DNA of 33,684 nucleotides from Gemella cuniculi DSM 15828 (lineage in GTDB: Bacteria > Bacillota > Bacilli > Staphylococcales > Gemellaceae): contig NZ_AUDW01000029.1 in assembly GCF_000425665.1 (NCBI RefSeq), positions 1 through 33,684 of the forward strand. Direction: 5' to 3'. Both the position numbers and the translations under genes were made by a program. Numbering within the stretch: the first letter of the stretch is position 1; every line of letters starts with the position of its first letter. The notes under the pieces were generated by a model, which was given only the letters and a program-made list of their open reading frames with translations, was not told the origin of the DNA and did no database searches. Shown in pieces: positions 1-8,340 of this stretch.

Positions 1-97
1 GTGTAATTCTAACTTTATTGAGCATTTTTAGTGAGAATGTTGTGTTTAGTGATTTAATGTTAATTTAGTTAGGTTAATTATAATCGGAGGGTTAAGT

Positions 98-1018
98 ATG
101 AATTATTATAAAATTAGATTTATATTAATATATTTGATTGTAGCAGAAGTAATTTCTTGTTTTTTAGCGTATAGGTATCATCTAAACGAAGAATTGATTG
201 GTATGTATTTAATGATTTTACCAAGTACCAGTATTGTATTGTTAAAATACTCAAGTAAGAATGAAAAATTATTAGTTTATGATTATATTATATATGCTTA
301 TTTTATGATCTTTAATATATGCATTATTGCTTGTCTTTTTATGAAATATTATGGAGTAAATTCACAAAAATTTATCAATGAATTCTTAATTAATTTAGGG
401 GGTATTGCCAGCATAGGAATATTAATAAACTCATTTATTAATAATAATGAAAAAGATTATAAATTAGATATTTTTAAAAATTTACGTAAATGTATGTACT
501 ACTTATTTTGTTTTTTATTCATATTAATGATTTTAATAATTTTATTAAGATTAAATTATTATGATGCTTTAAAAATGATAGTTGTTGGTTTTTTCTCCAT
601 AGTAAGTGTAAATATACTTTTTTTAGGAGAAGAATACTGTTGGAGAGGATACCTACAGGAAATGTTGCAACAAAAGTTTGGAAAAAGATGTGGCATTGTA
701 ATACTTAGTCTTATTTGGGAAACCTGGCATATTCCACTATGGTACTCATATTATAAAGTTGATTTTATTGGTAATATATTTCGCTATTTTTATGTATTAG
801 CATTATCTATTATTATAGGATATGTATATATGAAAACAAAAAATTTGTGGATATGTGCAATGATGCATCTTATGAATAATTCTATAGCAAGTGCCATAGG
901 GGGAATTGAAGTAAATAAAGAAACTTTATTTGCTACATCTAATTTAGGTTTCTTAATAATAATTTTAACTACTATTAGTATTGTTATTTTAACAATGAAA
1001 GAATTTAGAGATACATAA
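98..1018 (+). CDS. CPBP family intramembrane (CAAX/Abi-type) metalloprotease
   Basis: Multi-pass membrane protein of 306 residues that carries the three CPBP/Abi signatures in its second half: EExxxR at Glu178-Glu179 to Arg183, a helix with His211 (WETWHIP), and a C-terminal HxxxN-type helix at His257 (HLMNN). In this family these residues form a glutamate- and histidine-based metal or catalytic site inside the membrane. Bacterial members are often found beside bacteriocin genes, where some act as immunity or maturation proteins. That fits the bacteriocin exporter about 0.6 kb away, but the two are convergent and the link is inference. The start follows a GGAGG ribosome binding site with 7-8 bases spacing. 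Hydrophobic helices fill most of residues 5-170. Substrate unknown. Confidence 0.88.
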   Translation: MNYYKIRFILIYLIVAEVISCFLAYRYHLNEELIGMYLMILPSTSIVLLKYSSKNEKLLVYDYIIYAYFMIFNICIIACLFMKYYGVNSQKFINEFLINLGGIASIGILINSFINNNEKDYKLDIFKNLRKCMYYLFCFLFILMILIILLRLNYYDALKMIVVGFFSIVSVNILFLGEEYCWRGYLQEMLQQKFGKRCGIVILSLIWETWHIPLWYSYYKVDFIGNIFRYFYVLALSIIIGYVYMKTKNLWICAMMHLMNNSIASAIGGIEVNKETLFATSNLGFLIIILTTISIVILTMKEFRDT

Positions 1019-1564
1019 AAAATTTTTATGATTATAGATTATATTAATAGTCTTGCAATAATCAATAATGGAGGCTAACTATATGAAGTCAAGTGAAAAA
1101 CGATAAGATTTTATAAGTTTTTTAACAAATAAAAAATTGCATGATAAATAAAGCAATGCAAGTTGCTTCCATGAAGAATATTTTGAATGTTGAGGGTGAC
1201 TCGATAAAATCAATTTGACAGTTGAAACTATAGTCTTTTCCTCACTTTGTTCGTTAAAATTATAGTTCCTTTTGCATACGCTATTCGTAAAAGTTTTTAC
1301 TTAAAACTTAAACGACTACCGCAGTAGTGGTTATCAAATAGTCTTCGCCATGCTCATTCTTGGGACAACTTTACTTGCATGTACAGTAGTTTCTACAGCA
1401 CTTTGTTTCTTGAAACAATAATGTACAACACAAAATCACGATTTTTGAGTCACTCCTACTTTTTAAATAAATTCTTACACTTTTACTTTTTGTTTATTAT
1501 CTTCTCCATTTTTTATTTCATCTTTGATCACTCTCTAAGACATCTTGTAACTCTTTTTCTATTT
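1019..1564. other. Gene-free region with a structured, partly repeated element
   Basis: No credible gene here. A GGAGG followed by ATG at 1083 opens only a seven-codon reading frame. From about 1220 onward there are several inverted repeats and two short blocks (1270-1291 and 1309-1320) that recur in the intergenic region at 16447-16511. A 63-codon plus-strand frame at 1379-1570 is phenylalanine-rich, lacks a ribosome binding site and runs into the convergent ATPase gene, so I treat it as chance. Confidence 0.5.
1270..1320. repeat. Dispersed intergenic element, copy A
   Basis: A block TTTTGCATAC-nn-TATTCGTAAA (1270-1291), then TAAACGACTA (1309-1318) after a variable gap. The same two blocks in the same order occur at 16447-16468 and 16500-16511. 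In both places a hairpin lies just upstream and further inverted repeats lie downstream, suggesting diverged copies of one structured element. Only two copies are visible here. Confidence 0.45.
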
Positions 1565-2182
1565 TTATAAAGTTACTATTCTATCACACATTTTAGCTAG
1601 TTCTTTATCGTGAGTAACTATCACTACCGTTTTTCCATTTTTTTGCATATTTTTTAAAATGTCAAACACAATATTTCTATTTTCTTCATCTAATGAACCC
1701 GTCGGTTCATCAGCTAAAATTATATTATTATCTTGTAGCATAACTCTCGCTAATGAAACTCTCTGTTGTTCACCACCACTCAAAGTAAAAATTTTCGATT
1801 TTAATTTGTCTTCTAATCCCACTTTTTTTAAAACTTCTTTTATAACATGTTCTTTACTTGACTTATACTTTTTAAATTTAAGTGCAATAACCAAATTTTG
1901 AAAAACTGTCCACTCATCAACCAAAGCAAAATTTTGAAAAAGCCAAGATATATTATTTCTATATAGTTCTACTTTATTTTTTTTGTTTATTTCTATATCA
2001 TTTATTGTTATATTTCCACTGTCACATTCTTCTAATCCGCCTATCATGTTTATTAATGTCGTCTTTCCACTACCACTTGCTCCTGTTATTGCTATTAACT
2101 CTCCAGTAGAAATTATTAGATTAAAATTTTCAAATATATTTTTTTCATCAAATTTTTTAGTAATATTTTCGATCTTTATCAT
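1565..2182 (-). CDS. ABC transporter ATP-binding protein, lactococcin-972-type bacteriocin exporter
   Basis: ATPase of 205 residues with a full set of ABC motifs: Walker A (GASGSGKT, about residue 34), Q-loop (LFQN), signature LSGGEQQR, Walker B (IILADEP) and the switch histidine in VTHD. It resembles the MacB/LolD branch and fits the small ATPase paired with a DUF1430-type permease in lactococcin-972 bacteriocin loci. The permease gene ends 12 bases upstream, so the two form one operon. Expected role: energising export of, or self-protection against, a small unmodified bacteriocin. It appears intact although the bacteriocin gene upstream is broken. Confidence 0.85.
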   Translation of the reverse strand: MIKIENITKKFDEKNIFENFNLIISTGELIAITGASGSGKTTLINMIGGLEECDSGNITINDIEINKKNKVELYRNNISWLFQNFALVDEWTVFQNLVIALKFKKYKSSKEHVIKEVLKKVGLEDKLKSKIFTLSGGEQQRVSLARVMLQDNNIILADEPTGSLDEENRNIVFDILKNMQKNGKTVVIVTHDKELAKMCDRIVTL

Positions 2183-2194
2183 AACAACACCCCC

Positions 2195-4273
2195 TTAATC
2201 ATGTTTAATTTTATTAAGCTTATCTTCGTTCAAACGTAACAATACTAATATAAATATATAATTAATCAATACAATTAAAAATTGATAAATATGAAATTGC
2301 TTAAATGTTAACAAATATCCAACTGTCGCTAGCATTACAATACCTGTATTTAAAAGAAGAAAATCATAATGCTTTTGCAAAAATTTATACCCTAAAACAT
2401 GATAAACAAATAATTGTTTTTTCTTATCTTCTAAATACGAAACCACCATAAACAATATCATATTAAAATAAACAACAATCAATATTGAAAAGGTTATGAC
2501 GTACAACAATCTATCCGCTTTTATCTTCTCAATATCTTTTTGAATTATTTTATAAACATTAACTGTACTTCTTATATTCTTATCTAAATCATATTCTAAT
2601 AGTTTAGGAAAAAATTCTTTATAGCCGTTGTTAGTTTTTTCATTTAAAAAAACTTGGCTACCTGAATACAATGAAAATAACTGTAAACTTTTTGTATTTT
2701 TTAATAAATTTTCTTTCGTTAGTACCAAAAACGCTGGACTGTCAATTTCATCTAGTCTATATTTACCCACGTATGGAGCCACAACAAAAATATTTTGTTT
2801 CTCATAATAAATTTTGTTTATTTTTACTTCTCCTTTATAGCCAAATACCGACTTATAAAAATCTATATAATACTTTTTAATATCATCAGAATTTATTTCT
2901 CCTTTTGGTAAAATTATATTTAAAGTACTTTTGTCATTTTTCAACTTATTCACATCTAGTAATGTAGTATTCATTTTTTTAAAATAAGTATCATTAACCG
3001 TTATAACAGGTTTTTTATCAAAACTAGATAACTCATTTTGAAAATCATAATATGCTGGAGTAAAATAAATATTAGGGTAAAAAAATGCTATATCTTCATA
3101 ATTTTTTTCAGTAAAATTAAATAGTTTTTCTTCTATTTTTTCAAAATCACTAGTCCCCGCTCCAGCTCCACTTGATAAAATAACTGTTGACCAATTGTTC
3201 AAAACACTGTACTTTTCAAGAGAATTAACTTTATTATTATAATTATATTGTTCACTTATAATATTTTTCATAAAGAACAATAACACAACTGTAAAAATAA
3301 AAATAGCACTATAATTGAAAATTTTTATACTACGTGTATTTCTTTTTCCTTTAATCATATTTTTTATATCTACATAATAAATAAAAAATAAAAATATTAT
3401 GTAGATAACTAATACCACTACAGAAAAAAGCAAGAACATTACAGTAGAAAAAATAACAAGATCTAATACTCTAGCTCCCGATTTTATTATTATATCATAC
3501 CCCAGTACAAGTAAAATATATCCAACATACACTATAAATACCGTTTTCAATTTTTCTTTAAATAATTTAAAAATTATCTGTGAGTTATTTAATCCTACAA
3601 TCTTCAAAATAGCTATTTCTTTAAATCTTAAAAAAATCTCATATATAGAGACAAAGATGAATGTAAATATAAAAACTATAACAGAAAAAATTCCAGGTTT
3701 AAATATTGATTTTGAATTCAAATTATCTAAAATACCCATAAAATCAATTTTTTCATACTCGTTATACTCTATATTCAATTTTTCTAATTCATTTTTTACA
3801 TTATTAAAATTTTCTTTATTCGTTTCAAAATAATATAACCCTGCTATACCTTCATTATGAGAGTTTGAAAGATTTCTTACAGTAATCTTTGCATTATTAA
3901 AGTTTTTAAGGTCTGTTTCTTTTAAACTAATATTTTCGAGATTAATATTTTCATTTTTTATGCGTAAAGTTTTTATAAATTTTTCTTTGTCTCCTACGGA
4001 TACATATATATCCCTATTGTACTCTGATACAATATCCTCATTAGTTATCTGTCTATATATATTAATCTTATTATTTTTAGCAAACTGCTCTAAGTCTTTT
4101 AACACAGATTCAGAACTATTAGTAGAGTGAACATCTTTAATTGTAACCATTAAATTAGTAGTATTATTAAGATACACACTTTCATACTCTTCTTTCATTG
4201 AAAAAAAGAATATACTTAATATTAAAATAAAAAGTGTACCTATAAAAAATAATATACTCCATATTTTTTTCAT
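2195..4273 (-). CDS. Bacteriocin-associated integral membrane protein (DUF1430-like permease)
   Basis: Membrane protein of 692 residues. It has an N-terminal membrane segment (residues 5-25), an extracellular domain (about 30-190), a group of helices (about 195-340), a second extracellular domain (about 345-580) and three closing helices. This two-half FtsX/MacB-like plan and length match the permease family of lactococcin-972 bacteriocin operons. The start has a strong AAAGGAGG, which lies just after a terminator-like hairpin (about 4270-4330), so its expression may depend on read-through. The ATPase gene follows directly. Family assignment rests on architecture, length and the neighbouring ATPase. 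Confidence 0.8.
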   Translation of the reverse strand: MKKIWSILFFIGTLFILILSIFFFSMKEEYESVYLNNTTNLMVTIKDVHSTNSSESVLKDLEQFAKNNKINIYRQITNEDIVSEYNRDIYVSVGDKEKFIKTLRIKNENINLENISLKETDLKNFNNAKITVRNLSNSHNEGIAGLYYFETNKENFNNVKNELEKLNIEYNEYEKIDFMGILDNLNSKSIFKPGIFSVIVFIFTFIFVSIYEIFLRFKEIAILKIVGLNNSQIIFKLFKEKLKTVFIVYVGYILLVLGYDIIIKSGARVLDLVIFSTVMFLLFSVVVLVIYIIFLFFIYYVDIKNMIKGKRNTRSIKIFNYSAIFIFTVVLLFFMKNIISEQYNYNNKVNSLEKYSVLNNWSTVILSSGAGAGTSDFEKIEEKLFNFTEKNYEDIAFFYPNIYFTPAYYDFQNELSSFDKKPVITVNDTYFKKMNTTLLDVNKLKNDKSTLNIILPKGEINSDDIKKYYIDFYKSVFGYKGEVKINKIYYEKQNIFVVAPYVGKYRLDEIDSPAFLVLTKENLLKNTKSLQLFSLYSGSQVFLNEKTNNGYKEFFPKLLEYDLDKNIRSTVNVYKIIQKDIEKIKADRLLYVITFSILIVVYFNMILFMVVSYLEDKKKQLFVYHVLGYKFLQKHYDFLLLNTGIVMLATVGYLLTFKQFHIYQFLIVLINYIFILVLLRLNEDKLNKIKHD

Positions 4274-4277
4274 CTTA

Positions 4278-4352
4278 TTCCTCCTTTAAAAAAGGATAAA
4301 TATTATTTAAAATATTATCTACTTAATACTTATCTTAAATAAATTTATCCTT
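4278..4352 (-). terminator. Terminator/attenuator between bacteriocin remnant and exporter
   Basis: On the minus strand, AAGGATAAA pairs with TTTATCCTT, and inside it TTATTTAA pairs with TTAAATAA. The hairpin is followed at once by TTTTTT and then the ribosome binding site of the permease gene. This gives a strong peptide transcript and less transporter by read-through. Confidence 0.65.
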
Positions 4353-4358
4353 AACTTC

Positions 4359-4471
4359 TTATGCTACATTATAATAAGCTCTTGATTTACATACCATTTT
4401 GTTGACATTGATGCAAAAGCCCAGTATCCTGGAGGTCTCCAACCACTGTATTCTTTACAAAATAACACCAT
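4359..4471 (-). pseudogene. Remnant of a lactococcin-972-family bacteriocin gene
   Basis: A 35-codon frame begins at ATG 4471 and holds GWRPPGYWAFASMSTKW. This resembles the GyWAkAS segment near the C-terminus of lactococcin-972-type bacteriocins. After Trp the original frame runs into a poor tail ending at TAG 4364. One frame over, the same DNA reads SRAYYNVA then TAA at 4359, which is the expected family ending. So there is a one-base loss (or two-base gain) near the end. The N-terminal signal peptide and first half are missing, because a stop lies just before the ATG. The adjacent exporter genes support the identification. Similarity is from memory of the family, not from a search. Confidence 0.6.
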
Positions 4472-4478
4472 ATGTTAT

Positions 4479-4507
4479 ATAATATAATTTTATAATTTAA
4501 TTGTCAA
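4479..4507 (-). promoter_or_regulatory. Sigma-A promoter for the bacteriocin/exporter operon
   Basis: Perfect -35 TTGACA (4502-4507) and -10 TATTAT (4479-4484) with a 17-base spacer, reading on the minus strand. The predicted start of transcription falls at or near the ATG of the broken bacteriocin frame, leaving no room for a ribosome binding site. This fits a deletion that joined the promoter to the 3' part of the old gene. Confidence 0.7.
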
Positions 4508-5117
4508 TAATTTCTACTTGATTATAACATAACTTGTATAATATTATAACAATCACAAGATAAAAAGAAAGAAGAGTAAGTCCCGTATAATGAAATAACC
4601 AACAAATCTAGAAAGGAATTTACTTCTATGAAATTAATTATCAAAAAATATAAAAAACACGGCTATTTTAAATACAAGATATTATAACAGTTAAAACCTA
4701 TAGAAATGAGCATTCTATAGATTTTATTTGTAGCATTATAAAACCTCTAAAGTTTCTTTTATTGATAAACCATACAAATCTTTAACACCTCGCACTTTCT
4801 AAGAATTATCTTGGATTAAACATCTTATTAACCGCACCTTTAATATTCCATGATTGAATCATTCACTAAGCTTTTAATAAGGGGTATTTATTCTTTTATT
4901 TAGGACACTTAAAATATAATTAGGTTTTAAAGAAAGATATAAAATATTTAATTTTCTTTAAACTTGAAATTTACTGATTCTCTTATTCTTCCTCTATAGC
5001 AATTTAAAACTTTGATTTTACATAGAAAATATCTCGTCTTACAATACCCTACCTAATCGTAAAAAATAATATTGCTATTTTATTTTTTAATTCAAATGTA
5101 CATTTAGTCATAAAAAT
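4508..5117. other. Gene-free region, possibly decayed sequence
   Basis: No full gene. A 19-codon lysine-rich frame at 4628-4687 (plus) has an AAAGGAA 10 bases upstream and is followed by a hairpin CTATAGAA-loop-TTCTATAG (about 4699-4723) and a T-rich run. On the minus strand around 4740-4860, short stretches look protein-like but are broken by stops. This could be debris of a mobile element or toxin-type gene, but I cannot name it. Confidence 0.4.
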
Positions 5118-5119
5118 AC

Positions 5120-5163
5120 CGACCTCCTAAAAGTTAGTTTTTTGTCTAACTTTTTGAGATCGG
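5120..5163. terminator. Terminator downstream of the DUF2316 gene
   Basis: AAAAGTTAG and CTAACTTTT form a 9-base stem, extended outside by CCGA-CTC and GAG-TCGG. It can end transcripts from the DUF2316 gene on the minus strand. Confidence 0.6.
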
Positions 5164-5180
5164 TGCAAAATTTAATTTCA

Positions 5181-5474
5181 TTAAGACTTTTTATGTCTCC
5201 ATGGTGTATCGTAAGCAAACCACTTATTCGCACTATGATCTGCTAATCTTGTAAACGGCATCATTTCTATCCCTTTTTCTTTTAATTTATCTTCAAGATA
5301 GTCACGTACCATCCATACATTTCCTGGATACGGTTGCTCCATATTCAATACGGCGTGAAGTTCATCTTTGGATATTTGAAGATCTTTTAATACGACTTCT
5401 TCAGCTTCCCCCAGTCGTTTATAATTCTCTTTAAGTTCTTTTCTTGTTTTAATTGTTTGTATTGGTGTCAGCAT
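5181..5474 (-). CDS. DUF2316 family protein
   Basis: Small soluble protein of 97 residues with the DUF2316 pattern: an N-terminal helical part with a helix-turn-helix-like stretch (LKDLQISKDELHAVL, about residues 29-43), then NVWMVRDYLEDKL and a MPFTRLA segment near the end. Members of this family are about this long and have no established function. Some look like minimal DNA-binding or antitoxin-like proteins, but nothing here proves that. Start chosen from AGGAGGAGATTAA before ATG. It lies downstream of the marR-like gene on the same strand, with a 246-base gap, and has its own terminator. Confidence 0.7.
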   Translation of the reverse strand: MLTPIQTIKTRKELKENYKRLGEAEEVVLKDLQISKDELHAVLNMEQPYPGNVWMVRDYLEDKLKEKGIEMMPFTRLADHSANKWFAYDTPWRHKKS

Positions 5475-5720
5475 TTAATCTCCTCCTATCAAAAATATCT
5501 TCATTCAGCTTTTTCTCATTATTTTATTAAAGTTATAAATTAAATATTAACACTGCTTCAAAACCAACTATTATGATGTAAATAGTTAGTAACGAAAATA
5601 ATACAGAAGTCACTGAATTTTTTAGTTTGCCAACTTCTTATTGATAATATAGTTAAAAAATAATCTATACTAATAACATAAAAGTACACTTTCACTGCCT
5701 ACAGTGAATCTTCATTCATT

Positions 5721-6161
5721 TTAATCGGTTAAATCTTTATCATCTTGTATTTTCAGTAGTTTTTGAAGATATTTTAATAGCAGCTTTCTTTCCCTAGACG
5801 ACAAATTCTCCGTCAGCATATTTTCTATTCTATCTCCAACTCCTACCAACTCTAATTTCATATCTTTCGCTTTTTCTGTAAGCGATATAACCTTGCTTCT
5901 TGCATCTTTTGGATTACTAACCTTAAAAACAAATCCTTTTTTTTCAAGATTATCTAGCAATCCTAGAGCTGTTGGATGCGTAATAGCACATTTTTTCTCA
6001 ATATCTACCACTCTTGATAATTTTGGCTGTTGAGAATACAAAAACTTAAGTACCCTATACTGTGATGGTGTAAGGTCATATTCTAGTAACACTGGATTAG
6101 AGACTTTATCGAACTCTAGTGATGCTATTTTAACTAAAACTGCAATACTATTAATATTCAT
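5721..6161 (-). CDS. MarR family transcriptional regulator
   Basis: Protein of 146 residues with the MarR winged-helix plan: N-terminal dimer helix, LTPSQYRVLKFLYSQQ, a recognition region (ITHPTALGLLDNLEKKGFV, about residues 63-82), wing DARSKVISLTEKA and C-terminal dimer helices. Expected to act as a homodimeric repressor that may respond to a small ligand. The start is set by AGGAGGTAGTA before ATG. Its promoter carries two matching 12-base palindromes (6192-6203 and 6214-6225), typical of an autoregulated MarR gene. The DUF2316 gene downstream is a possible co-target. Confidence 0.88.
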   Translation of the reverse strand: MNINSIAVLVKIASLEFDKVSNPVLLEYDLTPSQYRVLKFLYSQQPKLSRVVDIEKKCAITHPTALGLLDNLEKKGFVFKVSNPKDARSKVISLTEKAKDMKLELVGVGDRIENMLTENLSSRERKLLLKYLQKLLKIQDDKDLTD

Positions 6162-6191
6162 TACTACCTCCTATATTATCTTTTGTTTTTC

Positions 6192-6235
6192 GTAGCTTAC
6201 TACTTTATTGTATGTAGGAAACTACTTTTTGTCAA
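6192..6235 (-). promoter_or_regulatory. marR-like promoter with paired operator palindromes
   Basis: On the minus strand: TTGACA (6230-6235), 17 bases, TACAAT (6207-6212). The palindrome GTAGTTTCCTAC fills most of the spacer and a second, GTAGTAAGCTAC, lies just past the -10. Their centres are 22 bases apart, about two helical turns, so two dimers could sit on the same face of the DNA and block RNA polymerase. Confidence 0.7.
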
Positions 6236-6313
6236 GTTTTTTTCTAATATTATAACGAAGCTTCAAAGTAACTCAGTTACAACTAGTTAATATCTTGTAT
6301 CACTTTCATATTG

Positions 6314-7090
6314 CTAATAGGTACTTATAATTTTGTATTTTCTTAAAATATATTGTAATTGCTCGTCAGTAATTTTCTCTTTTATATAATCAATATCTTC
6401 TGCCTCAAAATAATTTAAAACACGTCGTATACTAACGTATCCAGACTTTGCTACCACTATGTGATCTAGCATTTCTATACCTATTACTTCTCCGACTTCC
6501 ATAAGATTAAGCGTGGTTTTAATATCTTCAAATGATGGTGTTGGATCAGAACTTGGATGATTATGAACACAAACTACACTTGCTGCACTATTCTTTATCG
6601 CATTCTTGAAAACTTCTCGTGGATGTACAATCGACATCGCCAAACTTCCCTTAAACACTTCACGTTTTTGCAAAATTTTTCCTTTAGTATCAATATCCAA
6701 TACTATAAAAATTTCCTGACTTAAATTTTCCAAAGATGATTTTAAATATTTTGCAATAACTTCTGGGCTATTGCATTTTACATCAGGAATATTAGTTGAA
6801 TATATTCTTCTGGCAAACTCTATATTTGCTAATATGTGAATTGCCTTTTCTTCCCCAATTCCTTTGTGTTTTATAAGTTCATTAAAAGTAGTTTCTTTAA
6901 GATTAGTAATCCCTCCTACATCCGCCAAAATATCTGCTGCAAGCTCAAGCACATTTTGATTTTTACTACCCGTTCTCAGTAAGATTGCCAAAATTTCCTT
7001 ATCACTAAGAGAAAATGCCCCATATTTTCTAAATTTCTCTCTAGGTCGTTCATCTAAATCAAATTCTTTAATAGTATATCCCTTTACCAT
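6314..7090 (-). CDS. radC: RadC family protein (JAB/MPN domain)
   Basis: 258 residues, normal RadC length. The N-terminal half has the helix-hairpin-helix-type region (LIKHKGIGEEKA, about residues 67-78). The C-terminal half is the JAMM/MPN domain with the metal motif HNHPSSDPTPSFED and an upstream glutamate in the FKGSLAMS segment. RadC was once called a DNA repair protein, but its cellular role is unsettled; a nuclease or competence-linked role has been proposed. Its start overlaps the end of the prepilin peptidase gene by seven bases, so the two are probably translationally coupled. Confidence 0.92.
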   Translation of the reverse strand: MVKGYTIKEFDLDERPREKFRKYGAFSLSDKEILAILLRTGSKNQNVLELAADILADVGGITNLKETTFNELIKHKGIGEEKAIHILANIEFARRIYSTNIPDVKCNSPEVIAKYLKSSLENLSQEIFIVLDIDTKGKILQKREVFKGSLAMSIVHPREVFKNAIKNSAASVVCVHNHPSSDPTPSFEDIKTTLNLMEVGEVIGIEMLDHIVVAKSGYVSIRRVLNYFEAEDIDYIKEKITDEQLQYILRKYKIISTY

Positions 7091-7812
7091 AATAAACTCT
7101 CCTTTAATAAAATAACTGTTATGTACCCTAGCGTTATAAATGGTACAAGAGGAATTTTAGTTCCTTTTTTTACTCTCTTTAAAATTACTAAAAATATAGC
7201 AAAAAATCCTGCGTATAAAAAAGTGAAAATCAATAAATAAATTCCTTCATATATATTTAAATTCAGTGCTAAAACACAAAAAACTTTTATATCTCCATAA
7301 CCTAGTCCCCCCTTTGTGCCAAAATAAATGCCATGGAAAATAAAAATAAGAATCAGGAAATCTTGAACTCTGAAAAATCCAAAATTCAACAACAATAGTA
7401 ATATATTTAATAGAAGAAAAATAATAAATAGTGGTTCTAAAACTTCCAAAAATCTACAATCCTCAATCGAAATAAAAATCAAAAAAATAATAATTAAAAT
7501 ATGAATAAATGATAAAAAAATAAAATAATCTTGAAAAATAAAATATAAAATAACAATAGTACCAGCTAGTACTTCATATAAAAATACATCTAATGGAATT
7601 TTTTCGTTACAATAGGTACATTTTCCCTTTTTAACTAGAAAACTAAAAATAGGTATTAAATCGCATGCTCGAAGTTTTCTTTTGCAATTCCCACAACAAC
7701 TTCTTCTAATTAAAAAACTTTTTTTATTCTCACTATCAATAAAACATTTGGTAAAACTTGAAAAAATAAGTACAATAACTAAAACAAAAAAATTTAAAAT
7801 ATAACTTTCCAT
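7084..7812 (-). CDS. Type IV prepilin peptidase (A24 family, ComC-like)
   Basis: Membrane protease of 242 residues that cleaves and usually N-methylates prepilin-like proteins of the competence pseudopilus. The N-terminal cytoplasmic domain has the zinc-type cysteine pairs CGNC (about residue 41) and CTYC (about residue 65). The two catalytic aspartates lie in SIEDCRFLEV and in GLGYGDIK, each next to membrane helices. In Bacilli this is normally the competence prepilin peptidase; no pilin genes are in the window. Coupled to radC by a seven-base overlap. Confidence 0.88.
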   Translation of the reverse strand: MESYILNFFVLVIVLIFSSFTKCFIDSENKKSFLIRRSCCGNCKRKLRACDLIPIFSFLVKKGKCTYCNEKIPLDVFLYEVLAGTIVILYFIFQDYFIFLSFIHILIIIFLIFISIEDCRFLEVLEPLFIIFLLLNILLLLLNFGFFRVQDFLILIFIFHGIYFGTKGGLGYGDIKVFCVLALNLNIYEGIYLLIFTFLYAGFFAIFLVILKRVKKGTKIPLVPFITLGYITVILLKESLLW

Positions 7813-8293
7813 AATACTTTCCCCTTAAAATTCTATTCTTTAAAATAAAAATTTATAATCTTTCACCCTTAATAATTTCAATATTATTTTATCATATACA
7901 GAAGTTATTTTCTAGCTATCTTTTAATAAATATGGAATATTTATTTAATATTATTAGTATTAAAAGCTTTAATTGTTTAATATCTGTTTTAAAAGATTAT
8001 GTTACTTTTTCCTACTTAATTTTCAAATAAAAAAGAAGTAGGGTTTATCACTTCTTCTCTTTATTTTCTCATAGTTAAATTTGCTAATTTTTTTCACTTT
8101 TAATTTTTTTATGTTGATACATATTAGCATTTAGAAAAAAGAACTTAAAGACTTTTTTTATCCATTCTTTTACGTATATATTTCTTTACTAGCTTCAAAT
8201 ATGTTTCTTTATATCGTTTTTCTAGTGTTCTTCACTTTTTTACTTCCACACTAAAGAATCTCTATACTTAATGTTCTAATCATTTTTAAAATT
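7813..8293. other. Gene-free region upstream of the peptidase and downstream of metQ
   Basis: About 480 AT-rich bases with no supported gene. A hairpin AAGAAGT-loop-ACTTCTT lies near 8031-8053 with T-runs on both sides. A 28-codon lysine-rich frame on the minus strand (about 8145-8235) has no start codon and may be the tail of a lost gene. The promoter for the peptidase-radC pair must lie near 7820-7950; I see no clear -35/-10 pair. Confidence 0.4.
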
Positions 8294-8325
8294 AAAAAGA
8301 CAACTTCAGAAAGAGTTGTCTTTTT
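8294..8325. terminator. Terminator of metQ
   Basis: Perfect 12-base stem AAAAAGACAACT / AGTTGTCTTTTT with an 8-base loop just past the metQ stop. It is flanked by A and T runs and so can work in both directions. Confidence 0.85.
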
Positions 8326-8340
8326 ATTAATATCTAATAG

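Noticed and set aside
1379-1570. 63-codon hydrophobic plus-strand frame
   Set aside because: No ribosome site, low-complexity Phe/Leu composition, and it runs into the convergent ATPase gene.
4628-4687. 19-codon lysine-rich frame with an upstream AAAGGAA
   Set aside because: Too short and without a recognisable relative; kept only as a note within the gene-free region.
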